Source: Acanthamoeba lenticulata (Eukaryota; Discosea; Longamoebia; Acanthamoebidae). Taken from it: DNA of 27,850 nucleotides. The position numbers and the translations under genes were made by a program. Each line of letters opens with the position of its first letter. The first letter of the stretch is position 1. Where the stretch lies: positions 1-27,850 of the forward strand of contig NAVB01000901.1 of the NCBI GenBank assembly GCA_002179805.1, in the 5' to 3' direction. Below, in pieces: positions 12,201-21,489 of the stretch. The notes below the pieces were generated by a model that had not been told where the DNA came from, searched no databases, and saw only the letters and a list, made by a program, of their open reading frames with translations.

Positions 12201-13091
12201 CCGCCACCACCCGTGGTTGCGCGTGAGGAGGACCCGCAGGAGGAGGAAGAAGAGGAACAGGAAGAGGTGGTGGCGGCCGAGGCAACTGCAGACGTCGAGC
12301 ATGCAGGCGCTCCCGAGCAGGGCGGCAATCATCAAGTTAATGATGATGTTGTGGTCGCGGTGGCGCCCACCCCCGAAGACGAAGCCGGCCTGGAGGCCAA
12401 GCGGAAGAGACGGCAAGAAAAGAGGCACGAAAAGAAGAAGGAAGCCGAAGAGATCCGCCAGATCATGGAGGAGGAGAACATCAAGGCCCTTGACGAGTCC
12501 CTCCTCCTCTCGGAGATTGATGCCCTTACCGGTGCGCAATCACGGCCCATGGACCTGGTGTCCTTGATGGCGTGTTGGTTGGTTGTGGTTTGGACTCACC
12601 TTCCTGGGTGATGCTGGTGATGATGATGATGCGTGAATGATAGGCTTGCCCCTGGCCGACGACGCTCTGCTCTTCGCGGTGCCTGTGTGCGCGCCTTATT
12701 CGGTGGTGCAAAACTACAAGTACAAGGTCAAGCTCGTGCCTGGCTCCGTCAAGCGCGGCAAGGTTGCTCTTCTGCTTCGAGTTGTTTTGTGGTGGTGGTG
12801 GTGGTTGTGATAGTGGGGGGGGGCTTCCCCGCCTCCTTTCTTCTTCTTCTTCTTCTTCGTTGTTGTTGTTGTTTCTTACCGCCACTGTGTGCCCGCGTGT
12901 GCGGCTTTGGGGGACAGGCGGCGAAGGACGCAATGAGCTACTTCCTTTCGTTCCCCGAGGCCACCGATCGGGAGCGCGACCTGCTCAAGGCAGTCGAGGA
13001 CTCGGAGATTGTGCAGCAGCTGATGGGCAATGTGCGCATTGCCACCAGCGGCCTGAAACAAAAGGCCAAGGGCGGCAAGAAGAAGAAGTGA
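6292..13091 (+). CDS. NEMF: Ribosome quality control factor Rqc2/NEMF (NFACT family)
   Basis: NEMF/Rqc2 binds the 60S subunit carrying a stalled peptidyl-tRNA, helps recruit the Listerin/Ltn1 ubiquitin ligase and directs CAT-tailing. Exons: 6292-6519, 6705-6830, 7020-7184, 7294-7438, 7669-7742, 8000-8223, 8452-8620, 8732-8844, 8894-9058, 9245-9314, 9517-9627, 9805-9918, 9989-10201, 10368-10562, 10724-11029, 11174-11263, 11532-11750, 12006-12531, 12644-12762, 12918-13091. The sum is 3546 nt, or 1181 aa. NFACT-N starts [12 protein letters not shown]. Asp8 and the Asp95-Arg96 pair (GIDRVIDI) match the Asp and Asp-Arg positions needed for CAT-tailing in yeast Rqc2. A coiled-coil region spans about 320-470. 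NFACT-R follows at about 535-700 ([39 protein letters not shown]). Next come an acidic/basic linker and NFACT-C ([17 protein letters not shown]). The protein ends in Lys-rich KGGKKKK. Exon 8/9 and exon 15/16 boundaries are the least certain. Confidence 0.94.
6991..7013 (+). repeat. (GGT)n tract next to an RQC2/NEMF acceptor
   Basis: GGT repeats end a few bases before the acceptor GGGAACAG of exon 3. A second tract at 7256-7280 lies just upstream of exon 4. They take the place where a pyrimidine tract would be expected. Confidence 0.8.
7864..7888 (+). repeat. (CTT)n tract in RQC2/NEMF intron 5
   Basis: This is an uninterrupted run of CTT triplets in the intron between exons 5 and 6. It is non-coding. 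Confidence 0.85.
8845..8893 (+). other. Very short intron in RQC2/NEMF (49 nt, or 28 nt if the upstream acceptor is used)
   Basis: The frame that encodes VDAAI hits a TGA here, and the following frame ([11 protein letters not shown]) is shifted, so something must be removed. The donor is GTATGT. Two acceptors preserve the frame: CTTAG at 8893 (49 nt) and CCCAG at 8872 (28 nt, adding seven residues). I chose the longer one because 28 nt would be extreme. Confidence 0.6.
10202..10367 (+). other. GC-AG intron in RQC2/NEMF
   Basis: Exon 13 ends ...ACTGCCAAG and the intron begins GCACGT and ends ATCGCAG. Only this cut gives SSAWTAK joined to [12 protein letters not shown], which matches the NFACT-R spacing of animal NEMF residue for residue. 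The nearest GT, two bases downstream, is in the wrong phase for the only usable acceptor, because a TGA lies just upstream of it. Confidence 0.75.
10331..10356 (+). repeat. (ATC)n tract in the GC-AG intron of RQC2/NEMF
   Basis: ATC/TCA triplets repeat here, ending about 11 bases before the acceptor. A similar ATC/ATT tract occurs at 11884-11915 in intron 17. Confidence 0.8.
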
Positions 13092-13441
13092 GGAATCGAT
13101 TGCCCCCCTCTTGTGACAAGGGGTACATGCTCATGGGGCTGTACAGGGTTGTGTCACTCCCGTACTCCAAATGGGGGTTGTTACTCTTTGTTTCCGGCCA
13201 AACAAAACTAATTTGTCCGACAACTCCGCGCACGGGCCCATCGGACGAGCCTCGTGGGGCGGAACAAGCTAATTTCATGCGCGTGGAAGATGATGAGCTT
13301 GCCACAGTTGCAGCACAGGTGAAACGCCGGTAATTATCTTTTATACCCGTGCGGGAAGGGAGCCCCACAAAGCTCTTCAACCGCGCGCGCAAACCCGGAC
13401 CAAAGAGAGGAGCCAAAGAGCCGCTCTCTTTCTCCTCCACC
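13092..13441 (+). promoter_or_regulatory. Intergenic region RQC2/NEMF to membrane-protein gene
   Basis: These 350 bp hold the RQC2/NEMF 3' end and the promoter of the downstream gene. Open frames cross it on both strands, but none has recognisable coding character. I see no AATAAA or TATA element. The ATG that follows lies in a strong CCACCATGG context. Confidence 0.4.
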
Positions 13442-16400
13442 ATGGCCGACAGCAGCGACGATGTGCATGACGTGGATTCGACTACCGCGAGCAATGGCAG
13501 TAGCCCAGCAAGCAGGCACAAAAGCAGCGCACAGCTCTATGACGTGGAAGGAGGAGTCGACCACGAGTTGAAAACAATGGGAAGCCCCTCCGTTTCTTCG
13601 CTCGACGACGACGACGACGAAGATGAAGAAGACGCCGGCACCTTCATCCTTGAGTTAGATAAGGAAAGTGGTGTCGTGAGTTTGGGGAGCAGCGCTGTTG
13701 GCAGCTACCGCAGTCGAGTCGAACGGGGTTGGGCCTACTTGCTTAGCAAGGTAGGTCCGCTCATTGGTGCCCTCGGCGCGCTAGCCGCCCTCGCCTTTAT
13801 TTTTGCTGTGTGGGGCGGCATTCCTCTGGGCGACCCAAAGGAGGATCTTTTTGACGAAGACGGGGCCTGGCCGCTCATCTTTATCACCAACCCACTGGTT
13901 CGCGCCGCTCCCCTCTTTTTTTATGCATAAATATGGCCATAAATTGTTATTAATTGTGTTTTAATTGTTATTAATGCCGGCGGATGCGCTCCCTTGTGAC
14001 CCTCCTGTGGCGCCACCAGGTAATGGCCGTGATTGGCTACCTCAACGTCGCTATGTTTCTGGGTTGTGCCGGTGTTAGCCACCCGTTCCGTGGCTTCAGT
14101 ACGTGCCCAAGCCTTGGAAGGAGTCCGTGTGGGTGGGCCGTGGGCGTGCCCCCGCCCCCTCCCCGGGGCAATGTGTCCGCGCTGCAGCTCGTGCGGCACT
14201 CATCCGTGTGGGCGGGTGGTTGGGAGTGATTTAGCCTCATCCTTACGTGCTCCTCTCTCCCCTCCTCCACCCACTCCAGCGCCGGCGCTGCTGATCATCA
14301 TCGCTGCAGTGATCATCATCCTCTTCCCTATCGTCATGAAAGTGGGCTTTTTTGAACTGTTTGGCGCCGTATGTACATCCCTCTCCCCCCCCCCAAATCA
14401 AACGAGTCCAACCAACCATTGAAAGCTTGGGAGCGCATGGCTCACCCCCTCCCCCCTTCTCCCTAATCTGCAGGTCAACATCTTCATCTGCTACGTCGCC
14501 ACATTCCTCGGTACTTTCCGGGGGTTCCCCTTGCAGTGTACAGACGAGTGTGCGCACCCTAACTCGCGAGACGTGTGGGTTCGCACAGCGCTGCTCCTAC
14601 ACGAATTCGTCAAGCGCTGCTTTGGCAAAAAGAACCACACACCCAACTACCTGCGCAAGATCGCGCAGTACGGCAAGGTCGTGTTTGCCCTTTTCATCCA
14701 CCTCCTCATCGTTACTGGTATGCACACCTACTTGTCCTCTTTCAACCGCGCCTCATATCTTCTCCTGGTTGTGCGTGTGTGTGTGTGTGTATGTGTGATT
14801 TCCATATTATATTACAGGCTACATCATTGGCTACCGCTATGTGTCGAGCACTGTGCAACCGATCCTTTCCTTCATCCTCGCGATTTCCGGTTCGTACCAC
14901 CCGCCGGCCGGTCTTCCTGGTGCCATTTTCCGCGACGGCGTTTGGGCCGAGAGGGCGCCAGCCGCCTCGGCTCTCCCTCGCGCGCGCTCCTTTTCCCCAT
15001 CCCCAAATCGCGCAAGTTGACTGAAGCTGCTTATTGCCCTCTTCCCCCCCCTCTTCCCTAAATCCGCGTCGTTCGTCCGCTGACCGACCCAGCAACTGAT
15101 GCGTTCCCACCTCTTCAGTGTTCATCATGCGCAAGGTGCTCCTGGCGCTCACGGACATGTTTCCCCTGGAAATGGCCATGCTCATCTCCTCCCTCTGGGT
15201 CACTAACCTGACCGACATGGTACGGCCGTTCACTTGCGACCAACCACTCCTCCGCCGCCTTTTTCCTCAATGACTGCAGCAGCTCTCCCGCCACTTCCGC
15301 CCATTTGGCTCACGCCAGCGTCCGCCTCCCTCAACCAACCAACCAACCAACCAACCAACCAACACCACCACCACCAGTGTCAAACGTTGGCCTACCCTTC
15401 GGTGAAGGACCCTATCACCTACATCTACTTGTTTGCCATCAATCTTTGCACCAACCTCGCCAATCTTCTGTTCCTCACTCCCTGGTGTGTGCGCCCTCTC
15501 CACCCCACACTCTCTCTCTCTCTCTCCACCAGCACGGGTGTCGCTGCGGTGTTGTGTTGTGTGGTGTTTTCTTTTTCTTTTTTTTTTCGGCTCACGGTAG
15601 TGGTGGGGTGAACTGGTGGTGCAGCTGGTTCAAGATTCGCGTTTGGGTGAAGAACAACCTCGGGTACGTAAGAATATTGTCTCCGCTACGGACATACGAT
15701 AGATAGCAGTTGATCTAATCTCTTTTTCTACCCTACCTACAATCCTCCACCAATCTAGCAATATTTTCACGTGCTGTTTCTGTTCTTGCAAATGGCCCGA
15801 GTCGATGCCGCAGCAAAACAATGATCATATCGAGGATGACCGGGGTCACTCGCACAACCGACCCGGTCCGTCTCTCCCTTCTTTTTCTATTTCTCTCTGT
15901 TTTTTTTTCGTTTGTTTTCTGTTTTTTTTGTTTTTGTTGCAGGTGATGTTTTCGGTTTCGGTTTGGATTGACCACCACTGTGGTGTGGTACATGCCTTAC
16001 GGTCCTCTTGTGTCGACACCACGCGCAGGCTATTTGCGGCGCCAGGTGCGCTTCTACTTTTGGCGAATTTGGTCGCAAGTGTGCTCGATGGTCTTCTACC
16101 TCGGCATTTCGTCTATTCTCCGCTATGGTCCCAACAGCAAGTGCGTCTTCCTCCTCCCCGACAGACATTTGTGGTGGGCCTGCCTTTTCGTCCCCTCAGA
16201 AGCCTGTTTTCGGCGGAACCATTTTTGTGGCCACAACCGAAGTACTTTTCTTTTGTCGGCGGCAAAACTGTGACCGCCTGGGGCCACCAGCGCCACCTTC
16301 TCCACCAAATGCCGTTTTAAGGATCAGACGCTCACCTCTCAGAACTTTGGGCGGGGGGGGGGGACAGATACTACATCTTCTCAGATGAACCCCTTGTGAA

Positions 16401-17142
16401 AGGCAGTGGGGAGCGGGACTACAACGTCCTATCGTCCACCGACTACCGCAATTCTCTGCTCTATGCGTCAGCCAATCTGTTCCCCATCGCACTGGCTGGC
16501 CTCTTTGGCTATTTGCTCGTCCGGTGCGCATATTTTGAACCCTCCTCTTCTCTTTCTCTTGCTGTCCGACAGTCCTCCTGACGCGCCGGTCTTTGTCCTT
16601 TTATGATCAGATTTTTGTACAAGGAAACCTACGCCGTGTTAGTGAAGACTCACGGCATGATGCTTCTCCACAACACCACCTACATTGGCTTTGTTGTGGT
16701 GCGCGCCTTTTGTGGCTCCCCCCGCCCCAGGGCAATTCCTCTTTCGCGTGTGGCCCAGTCATCACTCACGTTCCCCATGTGCGCGTCGTGTGTGCAGGCA
16801 ATCCTGGCCCACAATGGCTTGTTGGCAGTTATGATCGTGCAGTACCATCAGCGGGTATGGTGGGGCTTTATTTGAAGCTGCTTCCTCGGGCAGTTTTGTC
16901 GGTGTGCACACCACCGCTGGCGAGAGGATCTCTCGCTCCGCTACGGCCTTTAAGCCGGTTCCACAGGGTTGCGAACACGGGTGTTGCGAACCCAACACCA
17001 AGCCCGCCCTTGCGCAAGGCCATTGTTGTGCACGGCGTGTGCTGTCATGCCTCTCTGGCCGCTGTTTGGGCGAAGTTTTTGCCCCCTTTTTATCCTTTAG
17101 TACCAGCCGCAAGACAACAATAAAAAAAAATTAAAAAAATAA
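13442..17142 (+). CDS. Multi-pass membrane protein of unrecognised family
   Basis: I do not recognise the family. Exons: 13442-13897, 14020-14071, 14280-14368, 14474-14717, 14818-14889, 15119-15219, 15378-15484, 15625-15663, 15759-15865, 15943-15960 (18-nt microexon, uncertain), 16029-16140, 16368-16523, 16611-16698, 16798-16854, then either 17101-17142 (ends NNKKKLKK) or read-through to the TGA at 16873-16875 (ends VWWGFI). Length is about 572-579 aa. The N-terminal 100 residues are hydrophilic with an acidic patch (LDDDDDEDEED). Roughly nine or ten hydrophobic segments follow, e.g. LIGALGALAALAFIFAVWGG, PALLIIIAAVIIILFPIV and VFALFIHLLIVTG. A loop carries LQCTDECAHPNSRDVW, and a mid-protein cysteine cluster TCCFCSCKW precedes a His/Asn/Asp-rich loop. 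It could be a channel, a transporter or a scaffold; nothing seen decides. No signal peptide is visible. Confidence 0.75.
15332..15362 (+). repeat. (AACC)n tract in the membrane-protein gene
   Basis: About seven AACC units, followed by CCA triplets, lead directly into the acceptor CCACCAG of exon 7. The tract lies in the intron. Confidence 0.85.
15943..15960 (+). other. Candidate 18-nt microexon in the membrane-protein gene
   Basis: A very strong T-rich tract ending TTGTTGCAG points to an acceptor at 15942, but the frame reaches a TGA 26 bases later. A donor GTTTGG at 15961 leaves an 18-nt exon that keeps phase 1 on both sides (adds DVFGFG). A donor at 15955 would give 12 nt with the same phase. 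Skipping it altogether is also in frame. Confidence 0.45.
16200..16241 (+). other. Candidate in-frame cassette exon (42 nt) in the membrane-protein gene
   Basis: It is flanked by an acceptor (CCCCTCAG) and a donor (GTACTT), both in the phase used by the surrounding exons. Inclusion would insert 14 residues (SLFSAEPFLWPQPK) between GPNSK and YYIFSDEP. Exclusion leaves a 227-nt intron (16141-16367). I left it out of the main model. Confidence 0.35.
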
Positions 17143-17282
17143 AAAATAAAAGGCAGAAAGAGGGACAGCGATTTCTGGTGGCCGCTTCCTTTCTTGCCCA
17201 GCCAGCAAGAACCGGTTTTTCCTTTCTCTCTTGGCCGTCTTGTACCCGCCGTCTAAGAAAACAAGTTGCCCGGCTAGAAGAG
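17143..17282 (+). promoter_or_regulatory. Short spacer upstream of the V-ATPase subunit F gene
   Basis: An A-rich stretch (17118-17151, with AATAAA-like words) could be the polyadenylation region of the membrane-protein gene. The rest is the likely promoter and 5' UTR of VMA7. Confidence 0.4.
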
Positions 17283-17705
17283 ATGGCAAGCACCGCCGGA
17301 AGGACAAGGCTCCGCTCGCCCGAGTCGGGCTCACTGCTCGCCATCATTGGCGATGAAGATACTGTTACCGGCTTCTTGCTGGCTGGCATTGGTGAGCTTA
17401 ACAGCAAGCGCACTAAGAATTTCCTCATCGTGGACAACAAGACCAAGTTGGGCCAAGTTGAAGAGGCCTTCAGGGAGTTTACTGCCCGAGAGGATGTTGC
17501 CATCTTGCTCATCTCGCAGCACGTTGCGAACGACATTCGCCATTTGCTGGACGAATATGACCGCCTACTTCCGACAATCCTTGAGATTCCTTCCAAGGGC
17601 GCTGCTTACGACATGGCCAAGGATTCCCTCATGACCAAGGTGCTCCGCATGCTTGGCACTTCCGCCGACGCTCCCGACATGGAGGAGGAGACCACGCGCC
17701 ACTAA
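17283..17705 (+). CDS. VMA7: V-type H+-ATPase subunit F
   Basis: Subunit F is part of the central rotor stalk of the V1 sector, together with subunit D, and couples ATP hydrolysis to proton pumping in vacuoles, endosomes and the contractile vacuole. The single uninterrupted frame encodes 140 aa. After a 16-residue extension not typical of the family come LLAIIGDEDTVTGFLLAGIG (the family signature), NFLIVDN, EDVAILLISQHVANDIRH, LPTILEIPSK and AYDMAKDSLM. All are in the expected order and spacing for the roughly 119-aa animal protein. A short acidic C-terminal tail (DMEEETTRH) follows. The frame is also open upstream of this ATG, but the family alignment and the AGAAGAGATGG context favour it. 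It is the only intronless gene of the window. Confidence 0.97.
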   Translation: MASTAGRTRLRSPESGSLLAIIGDEDTVTGFLLAGIGELNSKRTKNFLIVDNKTKLGQVEEAFREFTAREDVAILLISQHVANDIRHLLDEYDRLLPTILEIPSKGAAYDMAKDSLMTKVLRMLGTSADAPDMEEETTRH

Positions 17706-18033
17706 ACGGGCTCCAATCGTTTTTTTTTTTGATCAGTCCCTAGTTCTTTTTTTTTTCCTTTTTTTTTTTGGTGTGTCCACGGGTACAAAAGAAAGTTGGC
17801 CTTCTCGTCCGTGTGAGGCCAAGACAGTCAGTCCAACACCAGAGCTTGGGGCTCAGGAGCACGGCAGCGTGTTTGTGCGCGTGGCGGCCCACTTTCCTTA
17901 TTTCAAAAAACACTCCATAACGAGCGCAGACACCCGTGAAGGAGAAGACAAGAGGACGGTGTTCCTGCCGCCCTGGAAGACAAGACTTCTCGAGTCTCCT
18001 CAGGAAGGCCAAAGGGCCCCCTCGCCGTTAGTC
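17706..18033 (+). promoter_or_regulatory. Intergenic region VMA7 to coactosin-like gene
   Basis: It begins with long T runs (17721-17731, 17748-17770), probably the VMA7 3' UTR and downstream element. The remainder, about 17790-18033, is open in the frame of the next gene but shows no domain and no in-frame ATG. I treat it as promoter plus 5' UTR. Confidence 0.45.
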
Positions 18034-21000
18034 ATGTTAGAAAAAACAAGAGTGGATAAGACGGCCACAGGTCTTGATCTTTCGGATCCAGAGGTTGCGG
18101 AACAACTACGTAGCGTGCGCGGTACAAATTCGGCGTATGATTGGTACGGTGCTCAGCTCTTTGGTCGTGTTTTACAGCCCTTTACCGATGTTGACTACGA
18201 CAATTTAGGTGTTATTGTCTGCTTGAGACCTCGGTAGACTACAAGCCAAAGCAAGCTTCGGCTTACACTCAAACGTACACTCTCTTCCCGTGTGCACCTG
18301 CAATCAATGAATCATTATATTGAGATAACGTTGCGCCTTTAGGAGCCTGAGTGAAGCTCCTCGCCTCGTGTTCAAGGCCAAAGGTGAAGGTGGACTCGCG
18401 GAGCTCATCCAGCAGTTCACAGGTAAGGAGCTGATGGCGGGAAGCTTCTTTCCATTCTTGCACCTTTTGGAACACAGAAAGGAGAACTGAGGTCTCCTTG
18501 GGTGTGTGTGTGTGTGTCTACGCGCATGAAGATGAAACGGTTGGGTTCGCTCTCCTCAAGTATCTGCTAGGGGCTCAGCAAAGAGAAAAGTACATCCACC
18601 TGTTTTGTGCACTACTGAGTTCCACAGTGTTCCTGATGTGCAACTGTCTACACAGATATGTCTTCATCGCCTGGGTGGGCGAAGAGGCTCATTACGCCAA
18701 AAAGACACGCGCGTCCGCCTACAAGGGAGACGTGATCAAACTCTTTTCGGTACGTTGCAAGCGGTAGCATAAGCATGGTTTTGTGAGGGCTCTAACCCGT
18801 GGAAATGACGTCGCCACCCCTTGTTCAGCCCTACAACGTGGCGATGCAGGCCTCCAACACGTCTGAAGTGACCGAAGATGACATCATGGACAGGTTAAGC
18901 GCAGCTGGCGTCATCTTGCGGTGAGTGCCTTTCGCTCGCTCTCTTATCCAGCAATCCCTCCACACACACACACACACGCACGCACGCACGCACTTACCAC
19001 ACGAGTGCAGGCGGGAGCCCTCGGCCCGACACAGCATGGTCTACGGCCGGCTCAAAGATTTGGCCCAAGCCAGCGAAGATAACGGTGTAGGGACCACTGA
19101 TGAAGACACACTCGCGTACGCTCCTTCTCCTCCAGTCTATCTCTCTCTTTTGTCAAAACAACCACAGAAACAAGGAGTCAGTGCGCAGGTGCCTGATCAT
19201 TGCTTTTTTAAAAAATCAGGTTTACAGAGATGGACCAGATGCTCTCGAAACCGGAGCGAAAGACCAACTTCGCTTTGCCTAAGAAAGATGAGAATCACCT
19301 TTCGCGCTACATGATACCAGGGTTTACACCCGCTGCGCTTACCGTCTCTGGCAACGTATCAAGCGACATCAAGCGTCAGCGGCGGCGATCAGCCAACAGC
19401 CTATCTTTTTTCGCTGAGTTCCTGCTCCTTCCCAAAGACGTGCAAGAGCGCGAGCTTCACATGATGGAAACTGCCGGAAGTCTCGAGGGAGTTGCAGCCC
19501 TGGATACCTCCACCGCGAGCAGCGAGGAACAAAAGCGCCGCGAGCATATTGAAAAGCTCAAGGCCAACAACAGACAGACAGAGAATGGCCATGGGAGGGG
19601 GATTCGGCTCAAGCGTAAGAGCCACGGAGAGCAAGATGACCAAGACGGAGCCACGGAGCCTATTCCGAACCACGAAGCGGAGGGGACCAGCCAAGCAACA
19701 GCCACAGCGGCGGCAGAATCGGCACCGGTTCCAACAGACGTGGCGGATGCCTTCAACCCATCAACTGGAACGAACCCTGCCGCAGCCGCCCCAAGTGCAG
19801 ATGGCGAACAAAGCTTGTGCGACCTCCCGGGGAAGGAGGAGGACGGAAGTGAGGTCGCACTCTGCCAGGCGCCCGCGGCAGTAATCACCACAGGGGGAGA
19901 GCAGGAGAGCAAGGATCAGATGACCTCCGAGTCTGGCTCCAAGAATGGTCCCCTGCCGGTGGTGGTGACTACCAACCCCAGCGAGGCACACGCATCCACT
20001 GGTGCTGAGCAGCCCAAGAGTACTCGCAGGAGTGCTGGCACTGGTATCAGCATCCGGCTGCCAGAGGAATCTGTGCGGCGAAGTTTGACCGACAGCGGAA
20101 GTCGAATTGGGAGTCGAACGAGCCGCGACAGACCGCGACATCACGAGCGTGCTGGCGAGATCGTAGCTTCTCTCCGGGTGCCGATCAAGCGCGACAGCAA
20201 GAAAGAGGACGAAAGACGAGACAGCAGCAGCACCAAATCCAAACCTAGACCCAAGGAAGGAGACCCCAAGAAGGACAAAACTAGAAGCACCTCACTCACA
20301 CCCAACATTGTCATCAGCGGTACCACCATAGCCGGTCGAGTTCCCAGCCGGCTGGCAGGTGGGGGCAGCATGATTTCTACGAGTCAGCGAGTTCAGCACA
20401 GCGGTAGTACGAGCGCTTCCGCGAAGAAGAGAGAAGACAAGCCACGGCACTTCGAAGCCGACCATGGTCACACGGACGACCGCGACCACAAAAGCCGTCA
20501 CGACCGAGACGGAGAAGAGGAATCTGCCAAAAAGAAGAAAACGAAAAAGTTGGAGGGAGCTGAAGATCACGCCAACTCTGGGAAGACGCGCGACCGAGAC
20601 AGAGACCGCGACAGCAAAACCGTTCATCCTTCAGCAAAGGAGGAGAAGAAGGAGAAGAAGGAGAAGAAAGAGAAGAAGGATAAGAAGGCAGCCCAGAAGC
20701 GGAGAAGTGACGACGTCGTGCCTACAGCCAAAGTGCGAGAAACGCTCGGCGATGACGTTGGCGGCGCGGACAAGAGGAAAAAGAAGCGAGAGAAGGAAGA
20801 AGAGGGCAAGACCCCTTCTCAGGAGGAGAAGTTGAGGCGAGATAGAGAAAGTGCGCGAGCGGAGAGGCACAGGGAAAAGCGGTCAAACTCTGTGTCAGAG
20901 ATACGACAGACCAGGACGAGAGACCGCGTTAAGGAGCACGAGGAGACGCGTGGCAAGGACGATCGTAGCAGTCCGCCCAGAAGAGAAAGGCGGAACAGTG

Positions 21001-21377
21001 GCCACGACAGGACGAGATCGCACTACTGTGACCGAAGCACTCTGCACAGCAGCGCCCCCGGTGGTGGGCGGTCTGACTATGAGCGAGAGAAAGAGACGCG
21101 TGCCGGGCGGGAAAGAGAGAAGACTTTGGCGGCGAAGCCAAAAGATCGCGACAGGAGGAAGGATCTTCGTTCCACCACGGACAGTGACCTCGACCACCAA
21201 CACCGAAAACGAGACAAGCGAGCGAGCCGGGACAGTGTTAGTGACCAACTGGAGAGCTCGTCTTCGTCGTTCGCCACTCCACCAAACGACCACCGCGATG
21301 AAGGACGGCGGCGGACCAAGTCTAAGCGTGACAGCGGAAGTCCGCCAGCCCAGAGCAGGACAAGCAAAGCCAAGTGA
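18034..21377 (+). CDS. Coactosin-like ADF-homology protein with a long charged C-terminal tail
   Basis: Exons: 18034-18143, 18343-18422, 18532-18589, 18656-18749, 18829-18920, 19011-19115, 19220-21377. All phases agree; the sum is 2697 nt, or 898 aa. Residues about 12-145 form an ADF-H domain of the coactosin type: VRGTNSAYDW, GEGGLAELIQQFTDETVGFALLKY, YVFIAWVGEEAHYAKKTRAS, KGDVIKLFSPYNVAMQ, DDIMDRLSAAG. Coactosins bind the side of F-actin and slow capping. A normal coactosin ends near residue 145-160. This one continues with a conserved-looking linker (NFALPKKDEN, SRYMIPGFTPAAL, FAEFLLLPKDVQEREL), and then several hundred residues of low-complexity Ser/Lys/Glu/Arg/Asp sequence, including RDRDRDSK and a KEKKEKKEKKDKK block near residue 655. 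The tail is one 2158-nt exon. It resembles SR/RE-type disordered regions and may carry nuclear signals, which is inference. Confidence 0.85.
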
Positions 21378-21489
21378 AAAGTTGAGTTGCTTGTGCTTTC
21401 CTTTTTTTTTGCGCCCAGGTCCGGGCACGAGTGAAGAGAAAACAAACGAAAAAATTTACAAAAGGAAAAGAAAAGAAAAATAGCACGGC
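21378..21489 (+). promoter_or_regulatory. 112-bp spacer between the coactosin-like gene and SEC6
   Basis: It starts with a T run (21400-21410), then turns A-rich (21437-21480) directly before the SEC6 ATG. It must contain one 3' end and one promoter, the tightest spacing in the window. Confidence 0.4.

Noticed and set aside
17178..17282. Longer VMA7 start upstream
   Set aside because: The extension has no counterpart in subunit F proteins, which begin close to the IGDEDTVTGF motif.
17653..18033. N-terminal extension of the coactosin-like protein
   Set aside because: The frame is open upstream, but it has no ATG, overlaps the VMA7 end and its T-rich 3' region, and the ADF-H domain is complete from the ATG at 18034.
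18144..18237. Reading on through the exon 1 donor of the coactosin-like gene
   Set aside because: It gives a stop at 18235-18237 and breaks the ADF-H spacing. Splicing after TG at 18143 restores it with correct phase.
20895..21428. Minus-strand open frames opposite the charged tail exon
   Set aside because: They are Leu/Ser/Phe-rich complements of Lys/Glu/Arg codons, a compositional shadow with no start context or homology.
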